From a virus, in IMG/VR virus record IMGVR_UViG_3300030103_005898, positions 1 to 27,867 of that record: a stretch of DNA of 27,867 nt. The stretch is one strand, 5' to 3'. Below are positions 6,168 through 13,994 of this stretch, piece after piece. The first letter of the stretch is position 1. The number at the start of each line of letters is the position of its first letter. The notes under the pieces are model-generated. The model saw only the letters and a program-made list of their open reading frames with translations. It had not been told where the DNA came from and did no database searches. The translations under genes and the position numbers were made by a program.

Positions 6168-6603
6168 CTTCTCTCCTCCATTGATAGATAGAGAATAGAG
6201 TATGCGCTTCCTCCATCTCTCCTGCGTAGTAATCTTCGCAAAAAATAGATACTACTCTATTATCATCTATCCATATCTTACTCTGAGTAAGGATATCCAG
6301 TACCATCTTAAGTAAGTTATCTAGATCTGGCTTCTTAGGCCTCCAGATTCTACCCTGGGGAAGTTCTCCTTTAACTCTACTTAGGCTCTTAGTCCGAGGA
6401 TGGATAAAGGAGATCTTAATCTGGAAGATACCTTCGAGGGGCTTCCAGTCTTCCCCTTTACTCGCTTCCAGCTGTTTTACTTGCTCATCTTTATAGGTTC
6501 TCGAGGTCTGAGCAGTATAGGCTCTCCCTGTCTTAGTAAAACGAGGCCTCCCCATTGCTACTGGAGGCCCTTGTAATATTCCTTGGTATGCTAGTTTCCA
6601 CAT
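6157..6603 (-). CDS. rusA: RusA-family Holliday junction resolvase
   Basis: 148 residues, close to the family's usual 120-150. The N-terminal strand GPPVAMGRPRFTKTGRAY and the signature KKPDLDNLLKMVLDIL (90-105) followed by IDDNRVV (112-118) provide the conserved acidic residues Asp93, Asp95, Asp103 and Asp113/114 that bind metal in RusA. The protein cuts four-way junctions during recombination-dependent replication or packaging clean-up. Its ATG shares a base with the HTH gene's stop (TAATG). Identification is by motif and length. Confidence 0.9.
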   Translation of the reverse strand: MWKLAYQGILQGPPVAMGRPRFTKTGRAYTAQTSRTYKDEQVKQLEASKGEDWKPLEGIFQIKISFIHPRTKSLSRVKGELPQGRIWRPKKPDLDNLLKMVLDILTQSKIWIDDNRVVSIFCEDYYAGEMEEAHTLFSIYQWRREDEE

Positions 6604-7118
6604 TATACCCGCTCCATCTCTACCATCTTAGAGAGTTTATTATAGCGTGCTTCCCAAGCATCCCCGGAGAGCATCTGACATAATCTAACGAGAGCAGGGA
6701 TAGAAGGGTAGGTATCCCCCGCGATCCACTTAGAGATAGCATTCTCAGTAACTCCGATAACCTCCGCAATATCTACGAGAGCATAATCAGATCCCATAAT
6801 ATAACCATGAAGGACTCTAGCGAACTGAGGAGCGAGTATCGCAGTATACTTATCTCGAGCCCACTGGATAGCCTCCTCCGGTTTATCCTCGAATACTTCT
6901 CTACGGAGTACTAGCCCGTTAATATTGATCTTCGCTTCCCATACCCAGCTACAGTAAATAGGGCTCCAGATCTTACAGATCTCTCCAATCTGCTTTACTG
7001 CATTCAATAGAGCGAGGTTATCTAAGTAGATCGGCTTGGGAGGAGTTCTGCGCTTGCTCATTTTTCGGAGCTGAGTTCTTCCATTCTCTTTTACATATCT
7101 TCTACGATGCTTATTCAT
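6603..7118 (-). CDS. helix-turn-helix DNA-binding protein
   Basis: 171 residues. The start is basic (MNKHRRRYVK) and a middle region (30-105) of unknown type contains WVWEAKININGLVLRREVF, a beta-rich segment. An XRE-like HTH at about 112-150 reads ALVDIAEVIGVTENAISKWI then AGDTYPSIPALVRLCQ. ATGGGGATTTCAAATG gives a weak but plausible ribosome site and the start overlaps the previous stop as ATGA. It is early in the leftward unit that runs from the 7.6-kb promoter, so an early transcription regulator is plausible. The N-terminal domain may add a specific partner. Confidence 0.8.
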   Translation of the reverse strand: MNKHRRRYVKENGRTQLRKMSKRRTPPKPIYLDNLALLNAVKQIGEICKIWSPIYCSWVWEAKININGLVLRREVFEDKPEEAIQWARDKYTAILAPQFARVLHGYIMGSDYALVDIAEVIGVTENAISKWIAGDTYPSIPALVRLCQMLSGDAWEARYNKLSKMVEMERV

Positions 7119-7417
7119 TTGAAATCCCCATAGTTAACTACTGTTTCGACCTTTAGAGTAATTCTAAATTGCATTATCTGTAATCGACCGTATAGTCCTC
7201 CCAATATTTTCTGTTCATGGATCTCAGCAATTTTTTTTCTAAGTACAAAAACCTGCGGCTTGGATGGTAATTGTTTTTTAATGAGAGATTCTATCGAATG
7301 ATCATCTAGAACTCGGATAATCTGCTCATTCCTATCCATAAAATTATTAATTTTCATTTTAAAGAAAATATTAAGAGAGAAGGTTCTATCCTCATCCATT
7401 CTAGCAAGCATAATCAT
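7115..7417 (-). CDS. hypothetical early phage protein (100 aa)
   Basis: Not recognised. 100 residues, no membrane segment. It contains a basic-hydrophobic middle (SKPQVFVLRKKIAEIHEQK) and a C-terminal strand pattern (MQFRITLKVETVVNYGDF). GGGGGTGTAAG precedes the first ATG; ATG codons at positions 3 and 7 are alternative starts. Its stop overlaps the HTH gene start and its own start lies one base after the 35-aa gene's stop, so all three are coupled. The region is more AT-rich than its neighbours. The tight packing supports a real gene; function unknown. Confidence 0.65.
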   Translation of the reverse strand: MIMLARMDEDRTFSLNIFFKMKINNFMDRNEQIIRVLDDHSIESLIKKQLPSKPQVFVLRKKIAEIHEQKILGGLYGRLQIMQFRITLKVETVVNYGDFK

Positions 7418-7418
7418 C

Positions 7419-7526
7419 TTACACCCCCATCACATAGCAAAGGAAGGAGAGAGTAGCTGGAACAGCAAAGAAGGCTACTGTTACTAAGATGTAGCCTAGG
7501 ATGGTTAAAGTTCTATCTTTTTTCAT
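7419..7526 (-). CDS. 35-aa single-pass membrane peptide
   Basis: The peptide starts MKKDRTLTILGYILVTV and ends LCYVMGV. Residues about 7-33 form one hydrophobic stretch after a basic start (MKKDR), which predicts N-in topology. The start has AAGAGGTACAAACAATG, the conserved GAGGTACA box. It is the first gene after the TTGACA promoter at 7568-7598 and is followed one base later by the 100-aa gene. Being first in an early unit suggests an early host-membrane function such as superinfection exclusion or host interference. This is only inference from position and topology. Confidence 0.65.
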   Translation of the reverse strand: MKKDRTLTILGYILVTVAFFAVPATLSFLCYVMGV

Positions 7527-7567
7527 TGTTTGTACCTCTTGTTTATATCCATCATTGGATATAGATA

Positions 7568-7598
7568 TGTATACCATATTTTACTATTGCTATGTCAA
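7568..7598 (-). promoter_or_regulatory. sigma70-like promoter of the early/replication unit
   Basis: On the minus strand a perfect -35 TTGACA (7593-7598) is followed after 19 bases by TATACA (7568-7573) with an upstream TGG that makes an extended -10. A 19-base spacer is long, but the extended -10 can compensate. It lies about 42 bases upstream of the 35-aa gene and is the best minus-strand promoter seen before the 5.3-kb replication unit. Confidence 0.65.
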
Positions 7599-7641
7599 TA
7601 AAAATAGATTTATTTCATATTTTATTGTGGTATATTGCTAT
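7575..7641. repeat. paired direct repeats in divergent promoter region (possible operators)
   Basis: CATATTTTA occurs at 7575-7583 and 7616-7624. ATTGCTAT occurs at 7586-7593 and 7634-7641. So the same two words follow each other twice, with two and nine bases between them. One pair overlaps the minus-strand -35 region and the other the plus-strand -10 region, which fits a shared regulator of divergent transcription. Confidence 0.4.
7628..7636 (+). promoter_or_regulatory. extended -10 promoter candidate for the 175-aa plus-strand gene
   Basis: TGGTATATT (TGN plus TATATT) lies 24 bases before the ATG at 7660, with GGAGG between them at 7648-7652. No good -35 is visible at 17 or 18 bases, so an extended -10 promoter or an activator-dependent one is proposed. 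Confidence 0.4.
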
Positions 7642-7659
7642 CGTATCGGAGGTTACGAT

Positions 7660-8187
7660 ATGAAAAGTACACAAGATAGACTACGAGAGAGCGATATTCT
7701 CTGGTTCGATTACGTAGTCCCTACGCTCCAAGATAGGTTCCCCGGTGCATGGAGGACCGAGATAGGAACGAGTAGAGATATCTATAATGGAATAGATTAC
7801 ACCTATACAGAGGAAGGGAAGGAGACTACTGTATCTGCTCGGATATGGAAGAGCAGACCTGCTAGACACTTCGCTCTAAGATGGAGGAGAACCAAGTATC
7901 CAGAGATGGAGCTGGAGATACACTCTAGAATAGCAGCGATAAAGACTGGAGAGGAGATCTCCGATCTAACTATGGAAGGCTTCCTCTGGAATGGGATGCT
8001 TTATCTCGCTATTATCAATACTCGAAGCCTCTATACTGAGATAGAAGGCCTGGTTCCCTTTATGAGTGAATTTTATGTAGAGAATAATGGACCGGAGGAC
8101 CGTACCATATTTAAGAGGGCTCCCTTTGATCTGTTCTTAGATGCTGAGATTGTGCGGATTATCCTGCCCTTAAAAACTGCGCTTTAA
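7660..8187 (+). CDS. hypothetical protein, possible PD-(D/E)XK-like fold
   Basis: 175 residues. The ATG at 7660 follows GGAGG (7648-7652); the open frame continues upstream into AT-rich promoter DNA that does not look coding. The segment TSRDIYNGIDYTYTEEGKE then TVSARIWKS and FALRWRR (36-77) recalls proteins with GIDY....G....+R seen in PD-(D/E)XK-like families, but the usual Glu-x-Lys is absent here, so the fold is a weak guess and activity doubtful. No membrane segment. It is divergent from the early unit and its last 29 bases overlap the 3' end of the holin-like gene on the other strand. No terminator follows. Confidence 0.8.
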   Translation: MKSTQDRLRESDILWFDYVVPTLQDRFPGAWRTEIGTSRDIYNGIDYTYTEEGKETTVSARIWKSRPARHFALRWRRTKYPEMELEIHSRIAAIKTGEEISDLTMEGFLWNGMLYLAIINTRSLYTEIEGLVPFMSEFYVENNGPEDRTIFKRAPFDLFLDAEIVRIILPLKTAL

Positions 8188-8476
8188 TCTCATCTACTAT
8201 TTTGAATATATGCTGTATCTTAGTCTCCAATGTAGAGACCTTCTTATCTAGATCGTTTATCTCTTGGACCAGTTCCCTCCGGATAGCATCTTCCCTCTCA
8301 TACATATCGGATATAACCTTATCGTATCGAGCCCGGATATCTGCTTCTCTTTTATCCTGCTTGAGTTCTCGCTCATCTGCTCGCTTCTGTAGCTGCTGGT
8401 TCTGCATATAGAGGAAGGCAGCGAAGGCTATATTAGCTCCTCCATTAAGTAGGATATTGATTAAGGGCTCTTCCAT
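8159..8476 (-). CDS. holin-like membrane protein (BhlA/UviB or XhlA-like)
   Basis: 105 residues from the ATG at 8476; a GTG twelve bases upstream is in frame, but GGAG sits six bases before this ATG. Residues about 4-24 (PLINILLNGGANIAFAAFLY) form one membrane segment. They are followed by a charged helix beginning QNQQLQKRADERELKQDKRE and a coiled coil with heptads (INDLDKKVSTLETKIQHIFK). This short-TM-plus-charged-coil layout matches BhlA/UviB and XhlA holin-associated proteins. The start shares a base with the amidase stop (TAATG). It likely helps release or time the amidase. Confidence 0.7.
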   Translation of the reverse strand: MEEPLINILLNGGANIAFAAFLYMQNQQLQKRADERELKQDKREADIRARYDKVISDMYEREDAIRRELVQEINDLDKKVSTLETKIQHIFKIVDEIKAQFLRAG

Positions 8477-9051
8477 TATAAACTCCACGAGATTATCCCA
8501 GATGCTATAGCAGAAGCAATAGATCTAAGGGATTCTAGATTTAAGAGATCTCTATGGGTATCCATGAACAGAGGCTCGCAGCAGATTGCAATCGGAGATC
8601 CTACTCCTTTAATCGTATACCATGCATTCTTGGTCCAGTCTCCAGAAGAACATCTCTTCGGAAGGCATCTAACTAGACCGGGGAGAGCTGCCTCTCTCAT
8701 CTTGTCACATATCGCAGAGGCTAGATCGCTTCCATCTGTGGATCCCATATGAAAAAAACTAGAGTAATCTCCTCCTCCGCTATTTAAATGGAGAGCGAGA
8801 TATACCTGCTGTTCATTCTTAAATCTCTTGGAGTACTCGTTAACTCTTTTATGTCTATCTGGGTAGAATCCATCCGAGATGGGAAGAACCTTAACTCCGT
8901 TCTCCAGTAGCCTCTCCTCTATCATGAGGGATAGATACCCGGTATACATAGCTTCTAGTCCAAGTCCAAAGGATAAGGGCTCTACAGAGGCTCCTCTATC
9001 TTCTGGGTTATTTGGCTTCCCTGCATGCTGTCTATCTATGAATACTATCAT
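8476..9051 (-). CDS. N-acetylmuramoyl-L-alanine amidase (endolysin, Amidase_3-like)
   Basis: 191 residues, a single catalytic domain with no separate wall-binding domain or signal peptide. It would cleave the bond between MurNAc and the stem peptide. Zinc ligands are suggested at His9 (FIDRQHAGK), Glu33 (FGLGLEAMY) and His88 (YLALHLNSGG), and the catalytic Glu is Glu159 in ICCEPLFMDTHRDL, equivalent to the usual E..F..N. There are six cysteines, two adjacent before the catalytic Glu. GAGG lies 12 bases before the ATG, a long spacing, so translation may be weak. It is coupled to the holin-like gene. Confidence 0.82.
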   Translation of the reverse strand: MIVFIDRQHAGKPNNPEDRGASVEPLSFGLGLEAMYTGYLSLMIEERLLENGVKVLPISDGFYPDRHKRVNEYSKRFKNEQQVYLALHLNSGGGDYSSFFHMGSTDGSDLASAICDKMREAALPGLVRCLPKRCSSGDWTKNAWYTIKGVGSPIAICCEPLFMDTHRDLLNLESLRSIASAIASGIISWSL

Positions 9052-9092
9052 AAGGCTAATATACCTCAGTATTTTATGAAAGGAGGGAAAGA

Positions 9093-10790
9093 TTACTTAC
9101 GGATGGTAACCAGAGGATTATCCTCTATATGCAGAACATATCTCCAGCGATTATCGCTCCATGACTTACTCACTATCTGACACTTATGAGAAGTTAATCC
9201 GACCCTCTCCGAAGTTATAGATACAATATCTCCGAGATCCAAATATCCATACTTAGGAGCAGCAGATATCTCTATAGCGTAATTTCCTAGAGCATGGGCT
9301 CGAATCTTATCTCTAGCAATCCGGATAGCAGTCTGGAGATCATAAACGAAGGGAGCTTCTACAACCTTCTCTCTTAATCCGTATCGAGTAAAAGATATAT
9401 AAGCGATAGGATCTTTATACTTAAGAGGCTCATCTTCTACCAGTAAAGGATCGATAGTAACCTGAGAACGATAAGCCCCGCTCATCCCTGCATAAGAAAA
9501 TCTGATAGTAATTTTATTTATAATCTCTCCCTCGAGAGGAGTTAATGGAGAGATAATCTCTAGTTCTCCGCTCTCTATGAGATGATGAGTAGGGATTATC
9601 TCTTGAGAATATGTATAAAGATTGAGGGCTACTTTTATACCATCTCCTCCCGTTACTACCATAATAGGAAGCAGGCTCCAGATATTACTCTGGATCCAAT
9701 CGAGAGCAGATACATCTAGGTCATTAACGAAGCCTCCGAACTTATACCGATCTAATATAGGAGCTAACCCATTCCAAGAGGAATAATCGTATAATAAATT
9801 TGTCTTTTCAAGTACGAATAAGGAGAGATCTACTGCTCCTTCGAGAGGTCCATCTCCAATTATACTAGGAATTCCACCTTGAGATATTCCCCAGCTAGCA
9901 TAATAAGAGAAGGCTATCTCTGGACTCGATACTTGAAAATTATCATACTGTACATTGGTCCCCTCTGGGCTTCCCACTATCAGATAAAATGGTACATACG
10001 CATGTAGGAAGCCTTTAGAATCTACCGCGATCTCTACTGGATTAGTAAAGGATCCTCCTTGACCATCGAAGATCTTAACAAGAGATACTCCGGGCTTCAT
10101 TACTTGATGATAGGCTACTTGGAAGTATTGAGTTTTTAAGGTAGCTGTTCCTCCGGCCTGATATGCAGGAGTAGCTCGAAGATCTGTATCTAATGTAATA
10201 CTTCCAGCCTGCTCTCTGGAACTTGTACCCAGTTCTCCGAATACGAAGGGAACGACCTTACCTTTACTTTTATCGAGGATAGGAATAGTATAATTATCTT
10301 CTATGATAACGTGTTCTTCTCCAAGTAGATTAGCAGTTCTAACATTAACGGAGTTTTCTATAGTAAATGCTACAGTACCCTTAGGAGCATCTGGGGCTCC
10401 GAAGATCGCTTCTAGAGCTCTCCCCTTAAATATTCCGATTCTATCCTGCTGTGTAAAGCTGGTCTTCCCATCTCGGATAATAATCATTGAGAAAGTGCAG
10501 ATAGCATCGTTTATCGTTCTACCTTTAAGGAATTCAGATACCCAGTCTACCTCCTCGAATATGAGTTCTAAAGAAATAGTATTAGCCTCGAGATCTACTC
10601 CGAGGAGGTCACTCTGGAGATTAATCGGAGGATCGGAGAGGCTCCCTCGATAGGGGATAACTGTATTCTCTGCAGTATCAGATATATCTATAGGTACTGT
10701 TGAAAAACGGTATATCGCTCCAAAGTACTCTATATCTAAGAGGAAGCAGACATCTCCCTGCTCTATCTGCGATCTCTTTATGGTATCCAT
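9093..10790 (-). CDS. tail-tip hub/baseplate-type protein
   Basis: 565 residues. The N-terminal 180 residues look like a beta-rich attachment domain (RFSTVPIDISD, NTVIPYRGSLSDPP). The C-terminus has DLQTAIRIARDKIR, then PKYGYLDLGDIVSITSERVGL, then WRYVLHIEDNP. The D.A..iA..i.....y.i and LGD.V.ITS pattern is what I know from tail hub/Tal-type proteins at the end of siphovirus tails. It starts as TAATG on the stop of the 1067-aa tail protein with GAGGAG upstream. No lysozyme or peptidase motif is evident. It probably joins the tail tube to adsorption parts. Confidence 0.65.
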   Translation of the reverse strand: MDTIKRSQIEQGDVCFLLDIEYFGAIYRFSTVPIDISDTAENTVIPYRGSLSDPPINLQSDLLGVDLEANTISLELIFEEVDWVSEFLKGRTINDAICTFSMIIIRDGKTSFTQQDRIGIFKGRALEAIFGAPDAPKGTVAFTIENSVNVRTANLLGEEHVIIEDNYTIPILDKSKGKVVPFVFGELGTSSREQAGSITLDTDLRATPAYQAGGTATLKTQYFQVAYHQVMKPGVSLVKIFDGQGGSFTNPVEIAVDSKGFLHAYVPFYLIVGSPEGTNVQYDNFQVSSPEIAFSYYASWGISQGGIPSIIGDGPLEGAVDLSLFVLEKTNLLYDYSSWNGLAPILDRYKFGGFVNDLDVSALDWIQSNIWSLLPIMVVTGGDGIKVALNLYTYSQEIIPTHHLIESGELEIISPLTPLEGEIINKITIRFSYAGMSGAYRSQVTIDPLLVEDEPLKYKDPIAYISFTRYGLREKVVEAPFVYDLQTAIRIARDKIRAHALGNYAIEISAAPKYGYLDLGDIVSITSERVGLTSHKCQIVSKSWSDNRWRYVLHIEDNPLVTIRK

Positions 10791-13700
10791 TACTCAATCT
10801 CCTCGAGATTTACTGTAGCTACTCGAAACATCTCATTAACTAATTCTTCCCCTATAACGCTCTCGATAGATACCTCTCCAGTAGTTCTCGCTAGGATATG
10901 CTGAGCTCTTCGATTTAAAATAATCTCATTTGTACCATTTAGCCCGGTTCGATATGCTGCTACATCTATTGAAGGAAGATAAACCAGAGGCTCCCGGTTA
11001 CTTAAGTATCGGAAGATTCCATTCATCAGATAAGGATCTCCATAGTTGGCTATAGGCTGGGCTCCTGCTGTATTCGATATTTGCCAATAGTCAGGACTAA
11101 GAGAAAATAATCGAGTAGTATCAATTGGCTCCGTCCAGGCTATCGAAGCTGTTCTCCTTCCTTCGCTCATCTTACGAGAAAAGAACATACCATCGAGAGT
11201 ATCTTGGGATTGAATATTTGGAGAGTAAGATATACTTCTACCCCTCTGATACTGAGGAGCGGGGAAGGCTACGGAGCCAATAAGAAGAGATCCAATCTGG
11301 AAATATCCCTCTAGAGTATCTTGTACTGGAATCTCTATTGCTAGAGCATATTGACCAAGGTTTACTCCATCTAATCTGCTCTTAAGGAAAGTTATCCGAT
11401 CTGGGATTAGTTTAAAGGTCCCAGAGGCTGGGATAGTAGCAGGATCTGTAAGATCTGTATCATACTGGAGTACAGTCTGCTTAAAACCTGCGCTTTTGGT
11501 CCAGATGCCCTCGCTATTCATTCGTATTTTTACTATCTTCATAGTTGCTCCGCTCTTTAGTTCTGCTCTCCATCCAATAGCTTCTCCATAATGCAGTAAA
11601 AATTTCTTCTGATTGTCGTTAGATATAAGAGTATTGCCCTTTTTTATGTAGGTTCCGTTAAATCCTTCACTTGTATCTACATCCGCAAGAGTTACCCAAG
11701 ATGAACCGGTCCAGCTATTAAGAAGAAAATTAGAGAAATTTATGTTAGCAAGGTGTACTCCTAAAACATCACTTAAACCCAAGTTTTTTTCCGTATCTTG
11801 CACTTTAGGATCAATGAATAGAGGGATTCGGGCTAATTCTGTATCACTAGAAGATCTCCAAGTAACTCTCGGAGAGAGCGATATTTCATGAAATATATTA
11901 TCGATAGGATAATCATATCGAGTAGCGATCTTATAAATATCCTCTCCTCGCGCTGGAGAGTCCTTCGCTGTTATCGCTAGCCCTTGATCTATGTACTGAT
12001 ACTCTCCTAAGGGTGGGAATCTTGCTCCCCTTAGATCAAATCTACCGATCCCAGCTTGCTCTCCAGATGTAATAGATACTTCCTGCCAATGTGACTCAAA
12101 AGTAGAAACACCAGAAAAAGTAAAATGGCCCCATTGTACAGTATTACCAGCTCCGCTAGTACTTTTTGTTATTCCGTTGATTGTTTCAACACTCCATTTT
12201 TTTGCTTGTGCTCCATCTGCTGCTCTATAAAATAATTCAGCATCTGTATTTAATAAACCAATTACTATTTCTGTAGATTGTGTCATATCATGAGAAATAG
12301 TAGCCTTTACTCCTGCAGAATCACGAACCTGAATAGCATTAGTGGAGAATCTTAATTGGAGCTCTAAGCTAAAGACTGAATCATCTTGAAAAATCTTTAG
12401 AGCGATAAAATCATTACTCAAAGATGAATTTTGATCTACTTTGAGTCTAATTCTGATAACTTGCCCTTCGGAAAAATACCCTCCAGTATGATTATATCTA
12501 TAAGTTCTGAAATCTCCAGAAGTAGTAATATTAAGACCATCTCCGTCTAATATTTGTGATCCTGTACCTAAAGCTGTATACTGATTAGATGAACCGGGTA
12601 GCAACAGAGGTAAATAAGTACTTTCCCATACTAAATATTGAAAAAATGCCGGGTTACCTGATCTCGCAGGATATGAAAATGAGGAATAACCTCCCAAGGC
12701 TAAACTCCATACACTGTTCCCTTTATGTCCAAAAATCTTAGCTCTTCCCTCATGTACACATGAGGATAAATTAATTAATCTGTCTGTATTATTCCCATAA
12801 TCTAAAATATATCCATTCGATACCGTAGATCCTCCTCCGCTTGCATATCTCCAAGAATTACCCAGATCATCAGAGTAGAATCCTATAAGCCTACCATCTC
12901 CGAATTCTTGAGCGATTACCCAGATTAGCCCATCTTGAAAGAAGGCTGTAACATTACCTCCGGTCATTACATTAGAGGTTATGCTGGAGAAGGTTGTACC
13001 TACTGCTATAGTATTCTCATTAGATGATAGCCATACTGAATTAGACAAACGGATACCCGGATTAGGAATCTTAGTAAAGTTTAACTCTTGAGTATCAGAT
13101 ATATAGGCTACTCCTATAGTACCATCTGGAAGGGATACTGGGGAAGGCTGGTGAAAGTATCCATCACTTATATCAGAGATAGAATCTACTAGATTAAAAG
13201 TAGTCCCTCCATCTCTCGAGATGTACTGGGCTAATCTGTTTGTATTACTAGTTTCAAGTTCTATAAAGAGGAGAACTGTATTATCTACAGTGATTAACTT
13301 CATCTTCTTAGGCTCATTCGCGCTAGATGATATAGAATCTATTAGACCTCTTGAAGAGATCTGGCTCCAGCTATCACCATTGTCTAGAGATCTATGTACT
13401 TTTATATTAATCGAGTCCGAAAGAGTATAATTAAAGTAAGCTACTAGAAGGCTACCATCCTGAAGCCTAGTTATCGAGGGGAGGCCATCACTTGAGGGAG
13501 TCCCAGCAAAAAGAATACTTACAAAGGTTTTAACGGATTGTATAGGGCCATTTTTTATCTGTCTGTGTAGGGTAATTGTATATCTTCCACTGGAATCTAC
13601 AACTTCGGAGATTACCCAGATTACACCATTAAGATCGCTCACGCAATCTGAATTTATATAACTTCCGATCGATGCACTAGAAGAAAACTTCCAATATCTA

Positions 13701-13993
13701 CTTTCTGTAAGAATATGGGCTGCATCCTTCCCCATCTCTATAGTATCCGCTCCGCTCCATTTAAATCGAGCCTCTCCTGGGAGCCCTCCCTGCATGGTTT
13801 CTATAGTTATATCTTCACCTTGAGAACCGATAGAAGAGAGAGTAAGATTTACTCCTTCTGTCTGTGCTTCTGGAATACCTGCTCTCGCGTTGGCTTGGGT
13901 GAATTGAGATTGAGCATCCCATAGATTATCCTTCGAGATGGAGATACTCGGAATAAGGAATCCTCTTAAATAGTCTGGAGTTATATTAGCCAT
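10790..13993 (-). CDS. large tail protein with sialidase-like Asp-box propeller and lectin-like domain
   Basis: 1067 residues. Three Asp-box (BNR) motifs are visible: SLDNGDSW (202-209), SRDGGTTF (259-266) and SDDLGNSW (374-381), within a beta-rich region of about 110-430 that also has SLPDGTIGVAYIS. This suggests a sialidase-like propeller. Residues about 505-645 look like a concanavalin/LamG-type sandwich. The C-terminal 400 residues are beta-rich and unassigned. DNA for the lectin-like part (about 12060-12640) is markedly more AT-rich than the rest, suggesting exchange. No signal peptide. Likely role: glycan recognition or processing at the tail tip. AGAGGA precedes the ATG. Confidence 0.75.
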   Translation of the reverse strand: MANITPDYLRGFLIPSISISKDNLWDAQSQFTQANARAGIPEAQTEGVNLTLSSIGSQGEDITIETMQGGLPGEARFKWSGADTIEMGKDAAHILTESRYWKFSSSASIGSYINSDCVSDLNGVIWVISEVVDSSGRYTITLHRQIKNGPIQSVKTFVSILFAGTPSSDGLPSITRLQDGSLLVAYFNYTLSDSINIKVHRSLDNGDSWSQISSRGLIDSISSSANEPKKMKLITVDNTVLLFIELETSNTNRLAQYISRDGGTTFNLVDSISDISDGYFHQPSPVSLPDGTIGVAYISDTQELNFTKIPNPGIRLSNSVWLSSNENTIAVGTTFSSITSNVMTGGNVTAFFQDGLIWVIAQEFGDGRLIGFYSDDLGNSWRYASGGGSTVSNGYILDYGNNTDRLINLSSCVHEGRAKIFGHKGNSVWSLALGGYSSFSYPARSGNPAFFQYLVWESTYLPLLLPGSSNQYTALGTGSQILDGDGLNITTSGDFRTYRYNHTGGYFSEGQVIRIRLKVDQNSSLSNDFIALKIFQDDSVFSLELQLRFSTNAIQVRDSAGVKATISHDMTQSTEIVIGLLNTDAELFYRAADGAQAKKWSVETINGITKSTSGAGNTVQWGHFTFSGVSTFESHWQEVSITSGEQAGIGRFDLRGARFPPLGEYQYIDQGLAITAKDSPARGEDIYKIATRYDYPIDNIFHEISLSPRVTWRSSSDTELARIPLFIDPKVQDTEKNLGLSDVLGVHLANINFSNFLLNSWTGSSWVTLADVDTSEGFNGTYIKKGNTLISNDNQKKFLLHYGEAIGWRAELKSGATMKIVKIRMNSEGIWTKSAGFKQTVLQYDTDLTDPATIPASGTFKLIPDRITFLKSRLDGVNLGQYALAIEIPVQDTLEGYFQIGSLLIGSVAFPAPQYQRGRSISYSPNIQSQDTLDGMFFSRKMSEGRRTASIAWTEPIDTTRLFSLSPDYWQISNTAGAQPIANYGDPYLMNGIFRYLSNREPLVYLPSIDVAAYRTGLNGTNEIILNRRAQHILARTTGEVSIESVIGEELVNEMFRVATVNLEEIE

Positions 13994-13994
13994 C

